Positions 15,152 through 23,957 of a stretch of DNA of 64,000 nt are shown one piece after another. The DNA is from Neobacillus sp. DY30. Lineage in GTDB: Bacteria > Bacillota > Bacilli > Bacillales > Cytobacillaceae. The position numbers and the translations under genes are program-made. Under the pieces are notes generated by a model. The model saw only the letters and a list, made by a program, of their open reading frames with translations, was not told the DNA's origin and searched no databases. The stretch spans positions 159,001 to 223,000 of the forward strand of contig NZ_CP126093.1 in NCBI RefSeq assembly GCF_030123065.1, given 5' to 3'. Each line of letters begins with the position of its first letter. Position 1 is the first letter of the stretch.

Positions 15152-15991
15152 ATGAGGGAATCAGTTGTTTCATTAAGAAATGTGTCATTTCAATATGAGA
15201 ACCAAAATAGGTACGCTCTACACAATGTAAGCTTTGATATTTATGAAGGTGAATGGTTAGCGATTGTAGGTCATAATGGCTCGGGTAAATCGACCACGGC
15301 TAAGCTCTTAAATGGATTACAATTTCCGCAGCAAGGGGAAATTATCGTTTGTGGAATTAAATTAAATGAAGAATCCATTTGGGAGATAAGAAAAAAATTA
15401 GGAATGGTCTTTCAGAACCCTGATAATCAGTTTGTTGGTACAACTGTGCAGGATGATGTGGCTTTTGGTTTAGAAAACCATGGAATTCCAAGAGATGATA
15501 TGATCATAAGGGTGGAAGATTCCTTAAAAAAAGTCAAAATGGATCAATTTCTTAATCAAGAGCCGCACCATCTATCTGGCGGGCAAAAACAGCGTGTAGC
15601 AATTGCCGGTGTTCTTGCGTTGAGACCCTCAATCATTATCTTAGATGAGGCGACATCAATGCTTGATCCAAAAGGCCGCAGCGAAGTTTTAGAAACCGTA
15701 CGGGCTTTAAAGGAAGAGAAGTCCCTTACTGTCATTTCTATTACACATGATTTAGAAGAAGCGGCTAAAGCTGATCGTATTATTGTGATGAATCAAGGCG
15801 AAGTTTATCGTGAGGGCAGCCCTGAAGAAATTTTTTCTATGGATGATGAATTGGTTCATCTCGGGCTCGATATTCCTTTCTCTATCAAAATGAGTAATGC
15901 ATTTCGTGCAAAAGGGATTGACCTATCGAGGCACTATTTATCGGAAGAAGAGTTGGTGAATGAGCTATGGACATTTCGCTTCAAAGTCTAG
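15152..15991 (+). CDS. ecfA1: ECF transporter ATPase EcfA1
   Basis: Protein of 279 residues, one of two ATPases that energise energy-coupling-factor vitamin transporters. The Walker A motif GHNGSGKST is at residues 40-48, the signature LSGGQ is present, and Walker B is ILDEATSMLDP. Its 3' end overlaps ecfA2 by 25 bases and the three ECF genes are contiguous. No substrate-binding S component lies nearby, so it serves as the shared module for S components encoded elsewhere, as in B. subtilis. Confidence 0.97.
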   Translation: MRESVVSLRNVSFQYENQNRYALHNVSFDIYEGEWLAIVGHNGSGKSTTAKLLNGLQFPQQGEIIVCGIKLNEESIWEIRKKLGMVFQNPDNQFVGTTVQDDVAFGLENHGIPRDDMIIRVEDSLKKVKMDQFLNQEPHHLSGGQKQRVAIAGVLALRPSIIILDEATSMLDPKGRSEVLETVRALKEEKSLTVISITHDLEEAAKADRIIVMNQGEVYREGSPEEIFSMDDELVHLGLDIPFSIKMSNAFRAKGIDLSRHYLSEEELVNELWTFRFKV

Positions 15992-16833
15992 AGTACCGTT
16001 ATCAAGCAAACACCCCTTTTGAACGTTTGGCCATTAAAGATGTGTCTATCGACATCCCTTCAGGAACATATATGGCGTTGATAGGCCACACAGGGTCAGG
16101 TAAGTCTACTGTTTTACAACATTTAAATGCTCTGCTGCTGCCGACAGAAGGAACTGTAGTGATTGGGAACCATGAGGTAAAAGCGAAGCAGAAGAATAAA
16201 AATTTAAGACAGATTAGACAAAAGGTAGGGATTGTCTTTCAGTTTCCGGAGCATCAATTATTTGAGGAAACGGTTGAAAAGGATATTATTTTCGGTCCTA
16301 TGAATTTTGGTGTTTCAGAGACAGAGGCAAAAAAGAGAGCAAGGCTTGCCTTAAAACATGTAGGACTAACGGAAGAGATATTAGAAAAATCTCCATTTGA
16401 TTTGTCTGGCGGACAAATGCGGCGCGTAGCGATTGCTGGTGTTTTGGCAATGGAACCAGATTGTCTCGTTCTAGATGAGCCGACTGCTGGTTTAGACCCT
16501 CGCGGCCGTAAAGAGATTATGGATATGTTTTATTCGCTTCATAAAGAGAGAAACCTATCAACTATACTTGTAACACATAGTATGGAGGATGCAGCTAAGT
16601 ATGCTGACCAAATTGTTATAATGCAGCAAGGACGCGTTGTAAAGCAAGGAACACCTATTGAAATCTTTTCATCGGTTTCTGAACTGGTGGATATGGGGCT
16701 AGATGTACCGGAAGTGGTACGTTTTCAACGAAGTTTAGAAGAAAAGCTTGGAATAAAGTTAGGAGTAACCTATCTTTCTATTGAGGAGCTATCATCAGCT
16801 GTTGCAGAATTGTTAAGAGGTGCACACGTATGA
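15967..16833 (+). CDS. ecfA2: ECF transporter ATPase EcfA2
   Basis: Protein of 288 residues, partner ATPase of EcfA1. Walker A GHTGSGKST is at residues 40-48; LSGGQ and VLDEPTAGLDP are present. It starts inside ecfA1 and its own end overlaps ecfT by four bases, so the three subunits are translationally coupled. C-terminal extension of about 60 residues is usual for the family. Confidence 0.97.
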   Translation: MDISLQSLEYRYQANTPFERLAIKDVSIDIPSGTYMALIGHTGSGKSTVLQHLNALLLPTEGTVVIGNHEVKAKQKNKNLRQIRQKVGIVFQFPEHQLFEETVEKDIIFGPMNFGVSETEAKKRARLALKHVGLTEEILEKSPFDLSGGQMRRVAIAGVLAMEPDCLVLDEPTAGLDPRGRKEIMDMFYSLHKERNLSTILVTHSMEDAAKYADQIVIMQQGRVVKQGTPIEIFSSVSELVDMGLDVPEVVRFQRSLEEKLGIKLGVTYLSIEELSSAVAELLRGAHV

Positions 16834-17636
16834 TGGAAAAAATGATTATTGGGAGATATGTTCCCGCGGAAAGTCTTGTTCATCGAATGGACCCTCGGTC
16901 AAAGCTTATTATCATTTTCTTATTCGTATGTGTTATTTTTCTTGCAAACAACTTTCTTACCTATGCACTAATTGGAATTTATACTTTTTTAATGCTTGGT
17001 TTATCTCGAATTCCTTTTCGATTTTTATATGCAGGTTTAAAACCAGTTCTCTGGTTGGTCTTGTTTACTTTACTTTTACAGGTCTTCTTTACAAAAGAAG
17101 GAAGTTTATTGTATGAGCTTGGTCCAATTAAAATCTATGAAGAAGGAGTCAGACAGGGGATTTTTATTTCAATGAGATTCTTTTTCCTAATTTTAATGAC
17201 CAGTTTGCTTACACTAACTACAACACCGATCGAAATAACTGATGGGCTCGAAACGTTATTAAACCCTTTGAAAAAGGTTCGCTTTCCCGTACATGAAATG
17301 GCTCTGATGATGTCTATTTCACTACGGTTTATTCCAACCCTTATGCAAGAAACTGACAAGATTATGAAGGCACAAATTGCACGTGGAGTTGAGTTTTCCA
17401 GCGGTCCAGTAAAAGAGAGGGTTAAAGCGGTTATTCCATTACTGATTCCCCTTTTTGTCAGCTCTTTTAAGCGTGCTGAGGAGCTCGCCATTGCCATGGA
17501 AGCTAGAGGGTACCGCGGCGGTGAAGGAAGGACAAAATACCGTCTGCTGAGCTGGAAACTAGCTGACACGCTCCAGCTATTAATTCTTGGTATTTTAACG
17601 ATATTATTAATCCTATTACGGTCATATGGAGCTTAA
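16830..17636 (+). CDS. ecfT: ECF transporter transmembrane subunit EcfT
   Basis: Protein of 268 residues, the membrane scaffold that couples the ATPases to S components. Several hydrophobic segments lie in residues 20-130. Both coupling-helix Ala-Arg-Gly motifs are seen (QIARG and MEARG), which identifies EcfT securely. It ends three bases before truA. Confidence 0.97.
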   Translation: MMEKMIIGRYVPAESLVHRMDPRSKLIIIFLFVCVIFLANNFLTYALIGIYTFLMLGLSRIPFRFLYAGLKPVLWLVLFTLLLQVFFTKEGSLLYELGPIKIYEEGVRQGIFISMRFFFLILMTSLLTLTTTPIEITDGLETLLNPLKKVRFPVHEMALMMSISLRFIPTLMQETDKIMKAQIARGVEFSSGPVKERVKAVIPLLIPLFVSSFKRAEELAIAMEARGYRGGEGRTKYRLLSWKLADTLQLLILGILTILLILLRSYGA

Positions 17637-17638
17637 TC

Positions 17639-18376
17639 ATGAATCGCTTTAAATGCATTATTTCCTACGATGGTTCTGGATTCTCTGGATATCAGGTACA
17701 ACCGAATAAACGAACCGTTCAAAGTCAAATAGAAACGGTCTTGGCTAAAATCCATAAGGGCAGCCATGTGAAAATTTCGGCTTCCGGAAGAACGGATGCA
17801 GGAGTCCATGCAAAAGGTCAGGTAATTCATTTTGATTCCCCATTGTCCATTCCTGAGGATAATTGGGAAGCAGCCATTAACTCTATGCTGCCAGAGGATG
17901 TATCAGTTCTTTCTGTGGAAAAAGTAGACTCGTCCTTTCATGCCCGGTTCGATGCCAGCGGAAAAGAATACCGCTATTTTCTTTACCAATCCTCGAAAAG
18001 GGATCCCTTTCAACGGCATTATGCTTATCATTACCCGTATCCTTTAAATCTAGCTGCCATGAGAGAAGCATGCGCCTATTTACTGGGTACACATGACTTT
18101 TCTAGTTTTTGTTCTGCAAAAACGGAAGTAGAAGATAAGGTGAGAACGATTGAGACCATCGAAATTCACCAAGAAGAAGAGCGTCTCTGTTTTCGTTTCG
18201 TAGGCAATGGCTTTTTATATAATATGGTTCGAATTTTAGTAGGAACGCTATTAGAGGTTGGTGCTGGGAAGCGGCGTCCAGAGGAATTAGTGGAGACACT
18301 AGAAAAAAGAGATCGCCGCTATGCTGGAAAAACCGCGCCAGGACAGGGATTATACCTTTGGAAAGTATATTATTAA
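17639..18376 (+). CDS. truA: tRNA pseudouridine(38-40) synthase TruA
   Basis: Protein of 245 residues that modifies U38, U39 and U40 in the tRNA anticodon arm. The catalytic motif [10 protein letters not shown] contains Asp53. The start lies two bases after ecfT, so it rides on the ECF transcript, the same order as in B. subtilis. The next promoter belongs to rplM. Confidence 0.97.
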   Translation: MNRFKCIISYDGSGFSGYQVQPNKRTVQSQIETVLAKIHKGSHVKISASGRTDAGVHAKGQVIHFDSPLSIPEDNWEAAINSMLPEDVSVLSVEKVDSSFHARFDASGKEYRYFLYQSSKRDPFQRHYAYHYPYPLNLAAMREACAYLLGTHDFSSFCSAKTEVEDKVRTIETIEIHQEEERLCFRFVGNGFLYNMVRILVGTLLEVGAGKRRPEELVETLEKRDRRYAGKTAPGQGLYLWKVYY

Positions 18377-18416
18377 ATTTATTTTTAATAACAACACAAC
18401 CTGGTGTAACATTTCC

Positions 18417-18631
18417 TTGACTTTTAGCTTTAAAGAATTTATTATATTATATGGTTGTGTTTTTAATCCCACGATAAAGCCCCGGAAAGTCTTCATCGTG
18501 ATTGAAAATATATGAACTTAACAATTGACGCACAATGGCGTTACCGTTTATTCCCGGAACAGAATGGACGATAATGACTTATGACGGTGCGAAAAAATAA
18601 TCTTTATGGATTTAATTTAGGAGGGAAATTC
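18417..18631 (+). promoter_or_regulatory. rplM-rpsI promoter and L13-type leader
   Basis: A strong sigma-A promoter is seen: TTGACT (18417-18422), 17 bases, TATTAT (18440-18445). The following leader of about 180 nt has a stem CACGAT/ATCGTG enclosing GCCCCGGAAAGTC around 18470-18502, then further pairing near TTCCCGG. Position and pattern fit the Firmicute L13 leader, an autoregulatory RNA thought to bind L13 and control L13-S9. Assignment is from memory of the family; a covariance search would settle it. Confidence 0.8.
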
Positions 18632-19069
18632 ATGCGTACAACGTTTATGGCTAACGCCAACAATATCGAGCGTAAATGGTACGTGATTGACGCTGAAGGC
18701 AAAACTCTTGGTCGTCTTGCTTCTGAAGTAGCTTCAATCTTACGTGGTAAAAATAAACCAACTTTTACACCACATGTTGACACTGGTGATAATGTTATCA
18801 TTCTTAACGCTTCTAAAGTTGAATTAACTGGTAAGAAATTAACTGACAAAATCTACTACCGTCACACTATGCACCCAGGTGGTTTAAAAACTAGAACTGC
18901 TCTTGAAATGCGTACAAACTATGCTGAGAAAATGATCGAGCTTGCTGTTAAAGGTATGCTTCCTAAGAATTCTCTTGGCCGTCAACAGTTCAAAAAATTA
19001 CACGTATATGCTGGCAGCGAACATCCGCACCAAGCACAAAAACCTGAAGTTTACGAACTTCGCGGTTAA
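18632..19069 (+). CDS. rplM: 50S ribosomal protein L13
   Basis: Protein of 145 residues, an early 50S assembly protein. [19 protein letters not shown] is the N-terminus; [12 protein letters not shown] is the conserved C-terminal motif. The frame is open from 18581, but the ATG at 18632 follows AGGAGGGAAA at good spacing and gives the family length. Confidence 0.98.
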   Translation: MRTTFMANANNIERKWYVIDAEGKTLGRLASEVASILRGKNKPTFTPHVDTGDNVIILNASKVELTGKKLTDKIYYRHTMHPGGLKTRTALEMRTNYAEKMIELAVKGMLPKNSLGRQQFKKLHVYAGSEHPHQAQKPEVYELRG

Positions 19070-19089
19070 TAAAGAGGGAGGGAATTAAC

Positions 19090-19482
19090 TTGGCACAAGT
19101 TCAATATATTGGTACTGGTCGTCGTAAGAGCTCTGTCGCACGTGTGCGCTTAGTTCCAGGTACAGGTAAAATCCTAATTAACGGTCGTGACATCGAAGAG
19201 TATATCCCATTTGAAGCTTTACGTATGGTTGTTAACCAACCATTAGTAGCTACTGAAACTAAAGGCAGCTACGATGTTCTTGTAAACGTAAGCGGCGGTG
19301 GATACACTGGTCAAGCTGGCGCAATCCGCCACGGTATTGCTCGCGCATTACTTCAAGCTGACCCTGAATATCGTCCAACATTAAAGCGTGCAGGACTATT
19401 AACACGTGACCCACGTATGAAAGAACGTAAGAAATACGGTCTTAAAGGTGCGCGTCGTGCTCCTCAGTTCTCAAAACGTTAA
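19090..19482 (+). CDS. rpsI: 30S ribosomal protein S9
   Basis: Protein of 130 residues starting with TTG after GAGGGAGGG. The C-terminal tail ending SKR, which contacts the P-site tRNA, is intact. The last 56 coding bases before the final codons are repeated exactly at 38956-39011. The 3' end of this gene is therefore the attachment site of the island that follows, and the present tail was probably supplied by the incoming element. Confidence 0.98.
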   Translation: MAQVQYIGTGRRKSSVARVRLVPGTGKILINGRDIEEYIPFEALRMVVNQPLVATETKGSYDVLVNVSGGGYTGQAGAIRHGIARALLQADPEYRPTLKRAGLLTRDPRMKERKKYGLKGARRAPQFSKR

Positions 19483-19535
19483 TTATCAATGTTTCAAGGC
19501 CCTTTTCACTTTTGTGGAAAGGGTCTTTTTTATGC
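19420..19535 (+). repeat. Left attachment site (attL) in the rpsI 3' end
   Basis: Bases 19420-19475 are identical to 38956-39011. Similarity continues, with mismatches and at least one indel, through the stop codon and terminator to a shared 15-base end (GGGTCTTTTTTATGC). The pair defines a 19.5-kb insertion. Integrase sequence lies directly inside this copy. Confidence 0.9.
19500..19532 (+). terminator. Terminator after rpsI
   Basis: CCCTTTTCAC pairs with GTGGAAAGGG around a short loop, followed by a run of six T. It ends the L13-S9 transcript on the left side of the island. Confidence 0.9.
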
Positions 19536-19596
19536 TAAAAAGTGCTTTTGACCACATTTTGACCATCAAAAATTTTTGACCAAATCTGACCACCAA

Positions 19597-20185
19597 TTAA
19601 AGCTCGATATACTTTTGTAACTTTGAAGCGGTTTGTTCTTTAAGGGTGTTAGTTACGTGAGTATATATATTCATTGTCATTTGAATATTAGTGTGTCCTA
19701 GTCGCTCTTGTACTTCTTTAATACTAGCACCAGCTTCAAATAATAAGGAGGCATGAGTATGGCGTAAACCGTGTATAGTTATGGGATGGAGGTTGTGTTT
19801 CTTTATTAAAATATTTAGCTTTTCATTAAGATAGGCTAAGCGTAACGGTGTTCCATCGTATCTTATAAAAACAAGATTATTGCCACCATTTATTTTTTCA
19901 TTAGCAAAGACCTCTTCCATTGGCTTATACGCCACTTTTTAAGCAAAGCTAAGGATTTACTATCTAGGCTTATTAAACGCTTAGAATCCTTTGTTTTTGG
20001 TGTCTGAAAGAGATGTTTTCCATCAGTCTGGAATAGTGTTCTCCAAAAGCGGATAGAACCGGCCTCAAAATCAATATCATCCCATGTTAATGCCGATAGT
20101 TCCCCTTTTCGAGCCCCGGTGTAAATTAAGAGGTGGATGAAATAGAAATCACTTTCAAGGTGAGGGCAATACGTTAGAGGATTTA
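19597..20185 (-). pseudogene. Tyrosine integrase remnant, frameshifted and N-truncated
   Basis: On the minus strand, 19935-19597 encodes the C-terminal catalytic end of a phage-type tyrosine recombinase: HGLRHTHAS (box II), LGHTNIQMT, and the nucleophile Tyr in NIYTHV. Upstream, in another frame, about 20180-19925 encodes YTGARKGELSALTWDDIDF, the box I arginine region. The two parts join at about 19920 where one A seems lost (CAATGG for an expected CAAATGG). In-frame stops precede the box I part, and about 200 N-terminal residues are gone. The gene is inactive, so the island is fixed unless helped in trans. Confidence 0.85.
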
Positions 20186-20406
20186 GTAAGTACTATCAAT
20201 ACAGTTTCATGGAAACCATACCAATACAACTTATTCTTACTCTCATATTTGTGTAGAATAAGCGAAAGAAAACAAAAAGGAAAAATAGGGAAAGAATTGA
20301 ATAAGAGATGGAATTATTAGAGAATAAATCGAAGCTTTAAGTTATTCAATTAACGAGGAGTTAATTGTACAAGGTCATAAGGTGCTATTAAATTGAGGTG
20401 TTATTA

Positions 20407-20874
20407 ATGATATTAGTGAGTTCTTGTTTAGCAGGGTTAGAGGTAAGATATAACGGTACGCATAGTTTAGATCATAAGATCAGAAAACTAATAGAAGTGA
20501 ATAAGGCAATACCTGTATGCCCGGAATTGTATGGTGGATTTTCAACCCCCAGAGAACCTGCTGAAATAATAGGTGGTAACGGAGAAGATGTATTGGATGG
20601 GAAAGCTAAAGTAGTCGAGAAGTCAGGTAGAGACGTTACGGAACTATACATAAAAGGAGCTTACACTACTTTGGAAAAAGCTAAAGAGGTTAATGCAACA
20701 GTAGTTGTTCTTAAGGAGTATAGTCCATCCTGTGGTAGTTCAATGATTTATAATGGTGAATTTATGGGGATGAAAATTGCTGGAAATGGAGTTACAACTG
20801 CTTTATTAAAAAGAAACGGTTTACGAGTAATATCAGAAGAGCAGTTTGCTGATAATTTCGATAAGATAATATAA
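20407..20874 (+). CDS. DUF523 family protein
   Basis: Protein of 155 residues of the DUF523 (YbbK-like) family, function unknown. Three conserved cysteine motifs are present: SSCLAG near the N-terminus, PVCPELYGG and SPSCGS, suggesting metal binding. The ATG at 20407 follows GAGGTG; an upstream in-frame GTG at 20398 is part of that ribosome site. A single gene with its own terminator, lying just inside the island beside the integrase remnant. Confidence 0.85.
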   Translation: MILVSSCLAGLEVRYNGTHSLDHKIRKLIEVNKAIPVCPELYGGFSTPREPAEIIGGNGEDVLDGKAKVVEKSGRDVTELYIKGAYTTLEKAKEVNATVVVLKEYSPSCGSSMIYNGEFMGMKIAGNGVTTALLKRNGLRVISEEQFADNFDKII

Positions 20875-20889
20875 TTTATCTTCAATTAA

Positions 20890-20925
20890 TGAGCGCATTA
20901 CTTCAATAAGGAGTAATGCGTTTCT
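20890..20925 (+). terminator. Terminator after the DUF523 gene
   Basis: CGCATTACTT pairs with AGTAATGCG around a short loop, followed by a T-rich stretch. The rest of the 526-base gap to the LacI gene holds a doubtful minus-strand ORF and the regulatory sites listed separately. Confidence 0.7.
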
Positions 20926-20933
20926 AATTTGGA

Positions 20934-21164
20934 CTAATTTGAAGTATTGTATAATAACTCCATGGCATAAATAGTTTCATAATTTTTAAATGCATTTGGA
21001 TTATTATTGCAATGGCACATTTGCAAAAGTAGACGGACTTCAAAGTAAGCCGCTGTAAAGACACCGCTTTTTAAAGAAGTGGTGTCTTTAATTTGATAAT
21101 AGAAAAGTTTCAGCCAAGATATGACATCCTTTTTACTGATTTTAAAGTGAATAACCCTTATCAA
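20934..21164 (-). CDS. Uncertain 76-residue ORF, possibly a gene remnant
   Basis: An open frame beginning at a TTG without a clear ribosome site. The composition (KDTTSLKSGVFTAAYFEVRL) looks protein-like rather than random, but no family is recognised. It may be the surviving piece of a larger gene truncated during island decay. It diverges from the LacI gene. Confidence 0.3.
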   Translation of the reverse strand: MIRVIHFKISKKDVISWLKLFYYQIKDTTSLKSGVFTAAYFEVRLLLQMCHCNNNPNAFKNYETIYAMELLYNTSN

Positions 21165-21188
21165 ATAAGGGATTTACCTAGAATTAAT

Positions 21189-21366
21189 CAAACGTTTGTT
21201 TAATGTTGTTTTTTGTAGTAAACAGTCGTTGTTAAATTCTTGCGAGTTTTAATCAAACGATGGATTGAAGGTTTGAATGTTGAAAATACTCGAGTCATGT
21301 TATTGACGCTTCTGAGCTCCACTTTATATTTTCTAAAATTTACAAAAAATCTTAGAGAAACGTTTC
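21189..21366 (+). promoter_or_regulatory. lacI-type regulator promoter and operators
   Basis: TTGACG (21303-21308), 16 bases, TATATT (21325-21330) is a plausible promoter for the regulator at 21401. Downstream lies the palindrome GAAACGTTTC (21357-21366), matching the operators before the transporter genes, so autoregulation is likely. A second palindrome CAAACGTTTG is at 21189-21198. Confidence 0.65.
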
Positions 21367-21400
21367 CACATATGATATTCTTGTTTGAAGAGGTGATATC

Positions 21401-22366
21401 ATGGCAACGATTAAGGATGTTGCGAAGTTGGCGGGGGTGGGAATTGGAACCGCTTCCCGTGTCATTAATAAATCAGGATATATTAGTGAAGAGACGAAAA
21501 AGAAAGTCCTTGAGGCTATTGAAAAATTAGGGTACATACCAAATGAAACGGCAAGAGCATTTGTGACGCAAGATAATAAAATTGTGGCGTTATTTTTACC
21601 GTCCATTCATCATGCTTTTTTCTCTGAGCTGGCTTATTATATTGAGGATGAGCTTGACAAAAAGGGATATCAAATGATGCTTTGCAACTCGAGTGGGCAA
21701 ATCGAGAAAGAACTTCAGTATATTAGAATGCTAAAGCAAAATAAAGTATCAGGAATTATCGGGATTTCATATAATCAGATACAAAATGAAATCACTTATT
21801 CCATGCCGATTGTGTTTGTAGACCGCCATATTGGAGAAATTCCATTTGTGTCGAGTGATAACTATGGCGGCGGTAAAATGGCCCTTCAAGTACTAAAGGA
21901 AACAGGATGTCAACATGTCGCATATATCGGGACGTATTCAAAAACCGTGGTTACTGAGGTGGAAAAAAGAAAACAAGGATTTGAAGATGCTGCAAAGCAG
22001 TACGGCATAAACCATACCATTTATATTGAAGAGGATCCGATCAAGGATCAAACGGCATTTCTAAATAAATTCTTAACGAAATTCAAGGATTTGGATGGAA
22101 TATTTGTTGAAAATGATAATATGGCACTGGAGCTCGTACAAATGGCGCTTGAAAAGAATATTAAAATTCCTGAAGAGCTTTCCATTATAGGATTTGATGG
22201 GATCCAAACGGGTAAGGTGTTAAGGCCAAAGCTTTCAACGATCAGGCAGCCTGTAGAACGAATGGGTCGAAGCTTAGTCGAACTATTAATGAAAAGAATC
22301 AATGGTGTTCTAGTAACACCGGCTATTCATCCTGTAGAGTTTTTAAAAGGCGAAACGACACGTTAA
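21401..22366 (+). CDS. LacI-family regulator of the fructan/sucrose genes
   Basis: Protein of 321 residues. The N-terminal helix-turn-helix is ATIKDVAKLAGVGIGTASRV, the hinge helix follows, and the rest is a periplasmic-binding-like sugar sensor. GAGGTGATATC precedes the ATG. It sits directly upstream of a sugar ABC importer and a GH32 enzyme. The LacI-type palindromes GGAAACRTTTCC before the importer make it the likely local repressor, induced by fructose-containing sugars (inference). Confidence 0.9.
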   Translation: MATIKDVAKLAGVGIGTASRVINKSGYISEETKKKVLEAIEKLGYIPNETARAFVTQDNKIVALFLPSIHHAFFSELAYYIEDELDKKGYQMMLCNSSGQIEKELQYIRMLKQNKVSGIIGISYNQIQNEITYSMPIVFVDRHIGEIPFVSSDNYGGGKMALQVLKETGCQHVAYIGTYSKTVVTEVEKRKQGFEDAAKQYGINHTIYIEEDPIKDQTAFLNKFLTKFKDLDGIFVENDNMALELVQMALEKNIKIPEELSIIGFDGIQTGKVLRPKLSTIRQPVERMGRSLVELLMKRINGVLVTPAIHPVEFLKGETTR

Positions 22367-22397
22367 AAACGAAAATACAGAATATTTAAAAAACGGA

Positions 22398-22507
22398 TTG
22401 ACAAAGATATGGGTGTTTTATATACTCAAAATATAGATGGAAACATTTCCACACCAACACAAAGGGCTCAGCCCTTTTATTATCGCTTTGTTTGGAAACG
22501 TTTCCAA
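22398..22507 (+). promoter_or_regulatory. Importer promoter with two LacI operators and a hairpin
   Basis: A near-consensus promoter is present: TTGACA (22398-22403), 17 bases, TATACT (22421-22426). Two palindromic operators follow: TGGAAACATTTCCA (22438-22451) and TTGGAAACGTTTCCAA (22492-22507), about 55 bases apart. Between them AAAGGGC/GCCCTTT (22461-22477) forms a hairpin followed by TTATTAT, resembling a weak terminator. The second operator abuts the ribosome site of the binding-protein gene. Confidence 0.85.
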
Positions 22508-22524
22508 AAAAGGAGGGGGTAAAT

Positions 22525-23832
22525 ATGAGAAAATTTATTAGTCTTTTAATGGTGGCATTATTCGTTTTTGTTTTAGCGGCTTGTTCGAATTCTGCAAGTA
22601 ATAATCAGGAAACAGAGAAAGGGACAAATGAATTGAAAGTGTGGGTTCATGTACCTGAAGATGAACCAGAAGGGGCAAATTATGATGCAAGAGCGAAGGA
22701 ATTTGAAGAGCAGCATGAAGGTGTAAAGGTAACGGTGGAACACATCGTAAAGACTGGTGAGGGCAGTGGATATAACGATAGAATCAATGCAGCCATAACG
22801 ACAGGCGAGCTGCCCGATGTGGTTACGCTTGAAAGTGTTCATACCGCATCTTACGCTGATTCAGACATTCTTTTGCCATTGAATGATTACCTTGATCAAT
22901 CAACCATTGATTCTTATTTAGATACCATTATTTCTGCTGGCAGTGTAGGAGATAACCTTTATGCATTGCAATCGTTTGATTTATCAGCACCTGTTTTTTA
23001 CAATCCGAATATCTTCAAAGCTGCAGGCATAGAAATACCAGCGGATGAAAATGGAAATTGGACATTGGATTTGGCTTGGAGTTATGAAGAATTTTTAGAA
23101 AACACTAGAATCTTAAAAGAACACATGGGGAAGGAACCGGTGCATATGTTCCCTGACAACAGCGGATGGCAAATGTACGCGCACTCTCCTATCATTTTTG
23201 CAAATGATGGGAAGCTTGTTGGAGAAAATGGTCTGGATACAGATGGGTTTTTAAACAGTAAAAATACTATGGAAGCATTGCGATTTATGGAAACACTATT
23301 CAGAGAAGGCATTGTCTCTCCGACTGCCAGAGAAAATGCCTTTGCATTAGGAAATGCTGCAATCAGCTTTGAAGGTCCGTGGATGATTGATGTATTCACA
23401 AAGGATTATCCAGATTTGAATTGGTCAATCATGCCTTATCCATACGGAAAAGAAGGGCATAACTCAGCACCGCACGGAAGCTGGTATGTAGCAGGGACAA
23501 AAAACACGAAATATCCAGAACTTACAGCTGAGCTTGTTGCTCATTTAACAAATAAGGAAAGTGCCAAGGCGATGGAAGAAGCTGCCGGACTTATTCCGGG
23601 TCATAAAGAATTGCTGGATTCCTCGGAATTATATAGCACGTATCCACGAAAGCTTATGTTGGATCAATTAGTGAACACGGAGCACTTAAAGCCGAAATCA
23701 CCGATTTTCCCAGTATTGGAAGATGTACTTGGTGATATTGTGGAAGGGATTGCATTAGAGAGCGGGTCTCTTGAGGACTTGGTACAGGATGCAATCGACA
23801 AAGCTGAGCGTGAGGCAACAAGATATAAATAA
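22525..23832 (+). CDS. Sugar ABC transporter binding lipoprotein
   Basis: Protein of 435 residues of the bacterial solute-binding family 1 (MalE/MsmE type). The signal peptide ends in the lipobox LAAC, so it is anchored outside the membrane. The frame opens at 22492 but the ATG at 22525 follows AGGAGGGGG and gives a proper signal sequence. It heads an operon with two permeases and a GH32 enzyme, so the ligand is probably sucrose or short fructans. No ATPase is encoded here; a shared MsmX-like ATPase is expected elsewhere. Confidence 0.9.
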   Translation: MRKFISLLMVALFVFVLAACSNSASNNQETEKGTNELKVWVHVPEDEPEGANYDARAKEFEEQHEGVKVTVEHIVKTGEGSGYNDRINAAITTGELPDVVTLESVHTASYADSDILLPLNDYLDQSTIDSYLDTIISAGSVGDNLYALQSFDLSAPVFYNPNIFKAAGIEIPADENGNWTLDLAWSYEEFLENTRILKEHMGKEPVHMFPDNSGWQMYAHSPIIFANDGKLVGENGLDTDGFLNSKNTMEALRFMETLFREGIVSPTARENAFALGNAAISFEGPWMIDVFTKDYPDLNWSIMPYPYGKEGHNSAPHGSWYVAGTKNTKYPELTAELVAHLTNKESAKAMEEAAGLIPGHKELLDSSELYSTYPRKLMLDQLVNTEHLKPKSPIFPVLEDVLGDIVEGIALESGSLEDLVQDAIDKAEREATRYK

Positions 23833-23889
23833 AGGTACCTCTGGCTGCAATCAATTTAACAGAGCCGAAAGTAAAAAAGATGACAATAA

Positions 23890-23937
23890 TGGAGCTGTTC
23901 AAAAACCAAAGTGTCAGACCCTTTTGGGACAGCTCCA
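23890..23937 (+). other. Intercistronic stem-loop after the binding-protein gene
   Basis: TGGAGCTGTT (from 23890) pairs with GACAGCTCCA (to 23937), with a smaller GTC/GAC-type fold in the loop. There is no T-run. Such hairpins often protect the binding-protein message and lower downstream permease expression. Confidence 0.6.
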
Positions 23938-23957
23938 TGATCGTAAGGGGTATTGAT

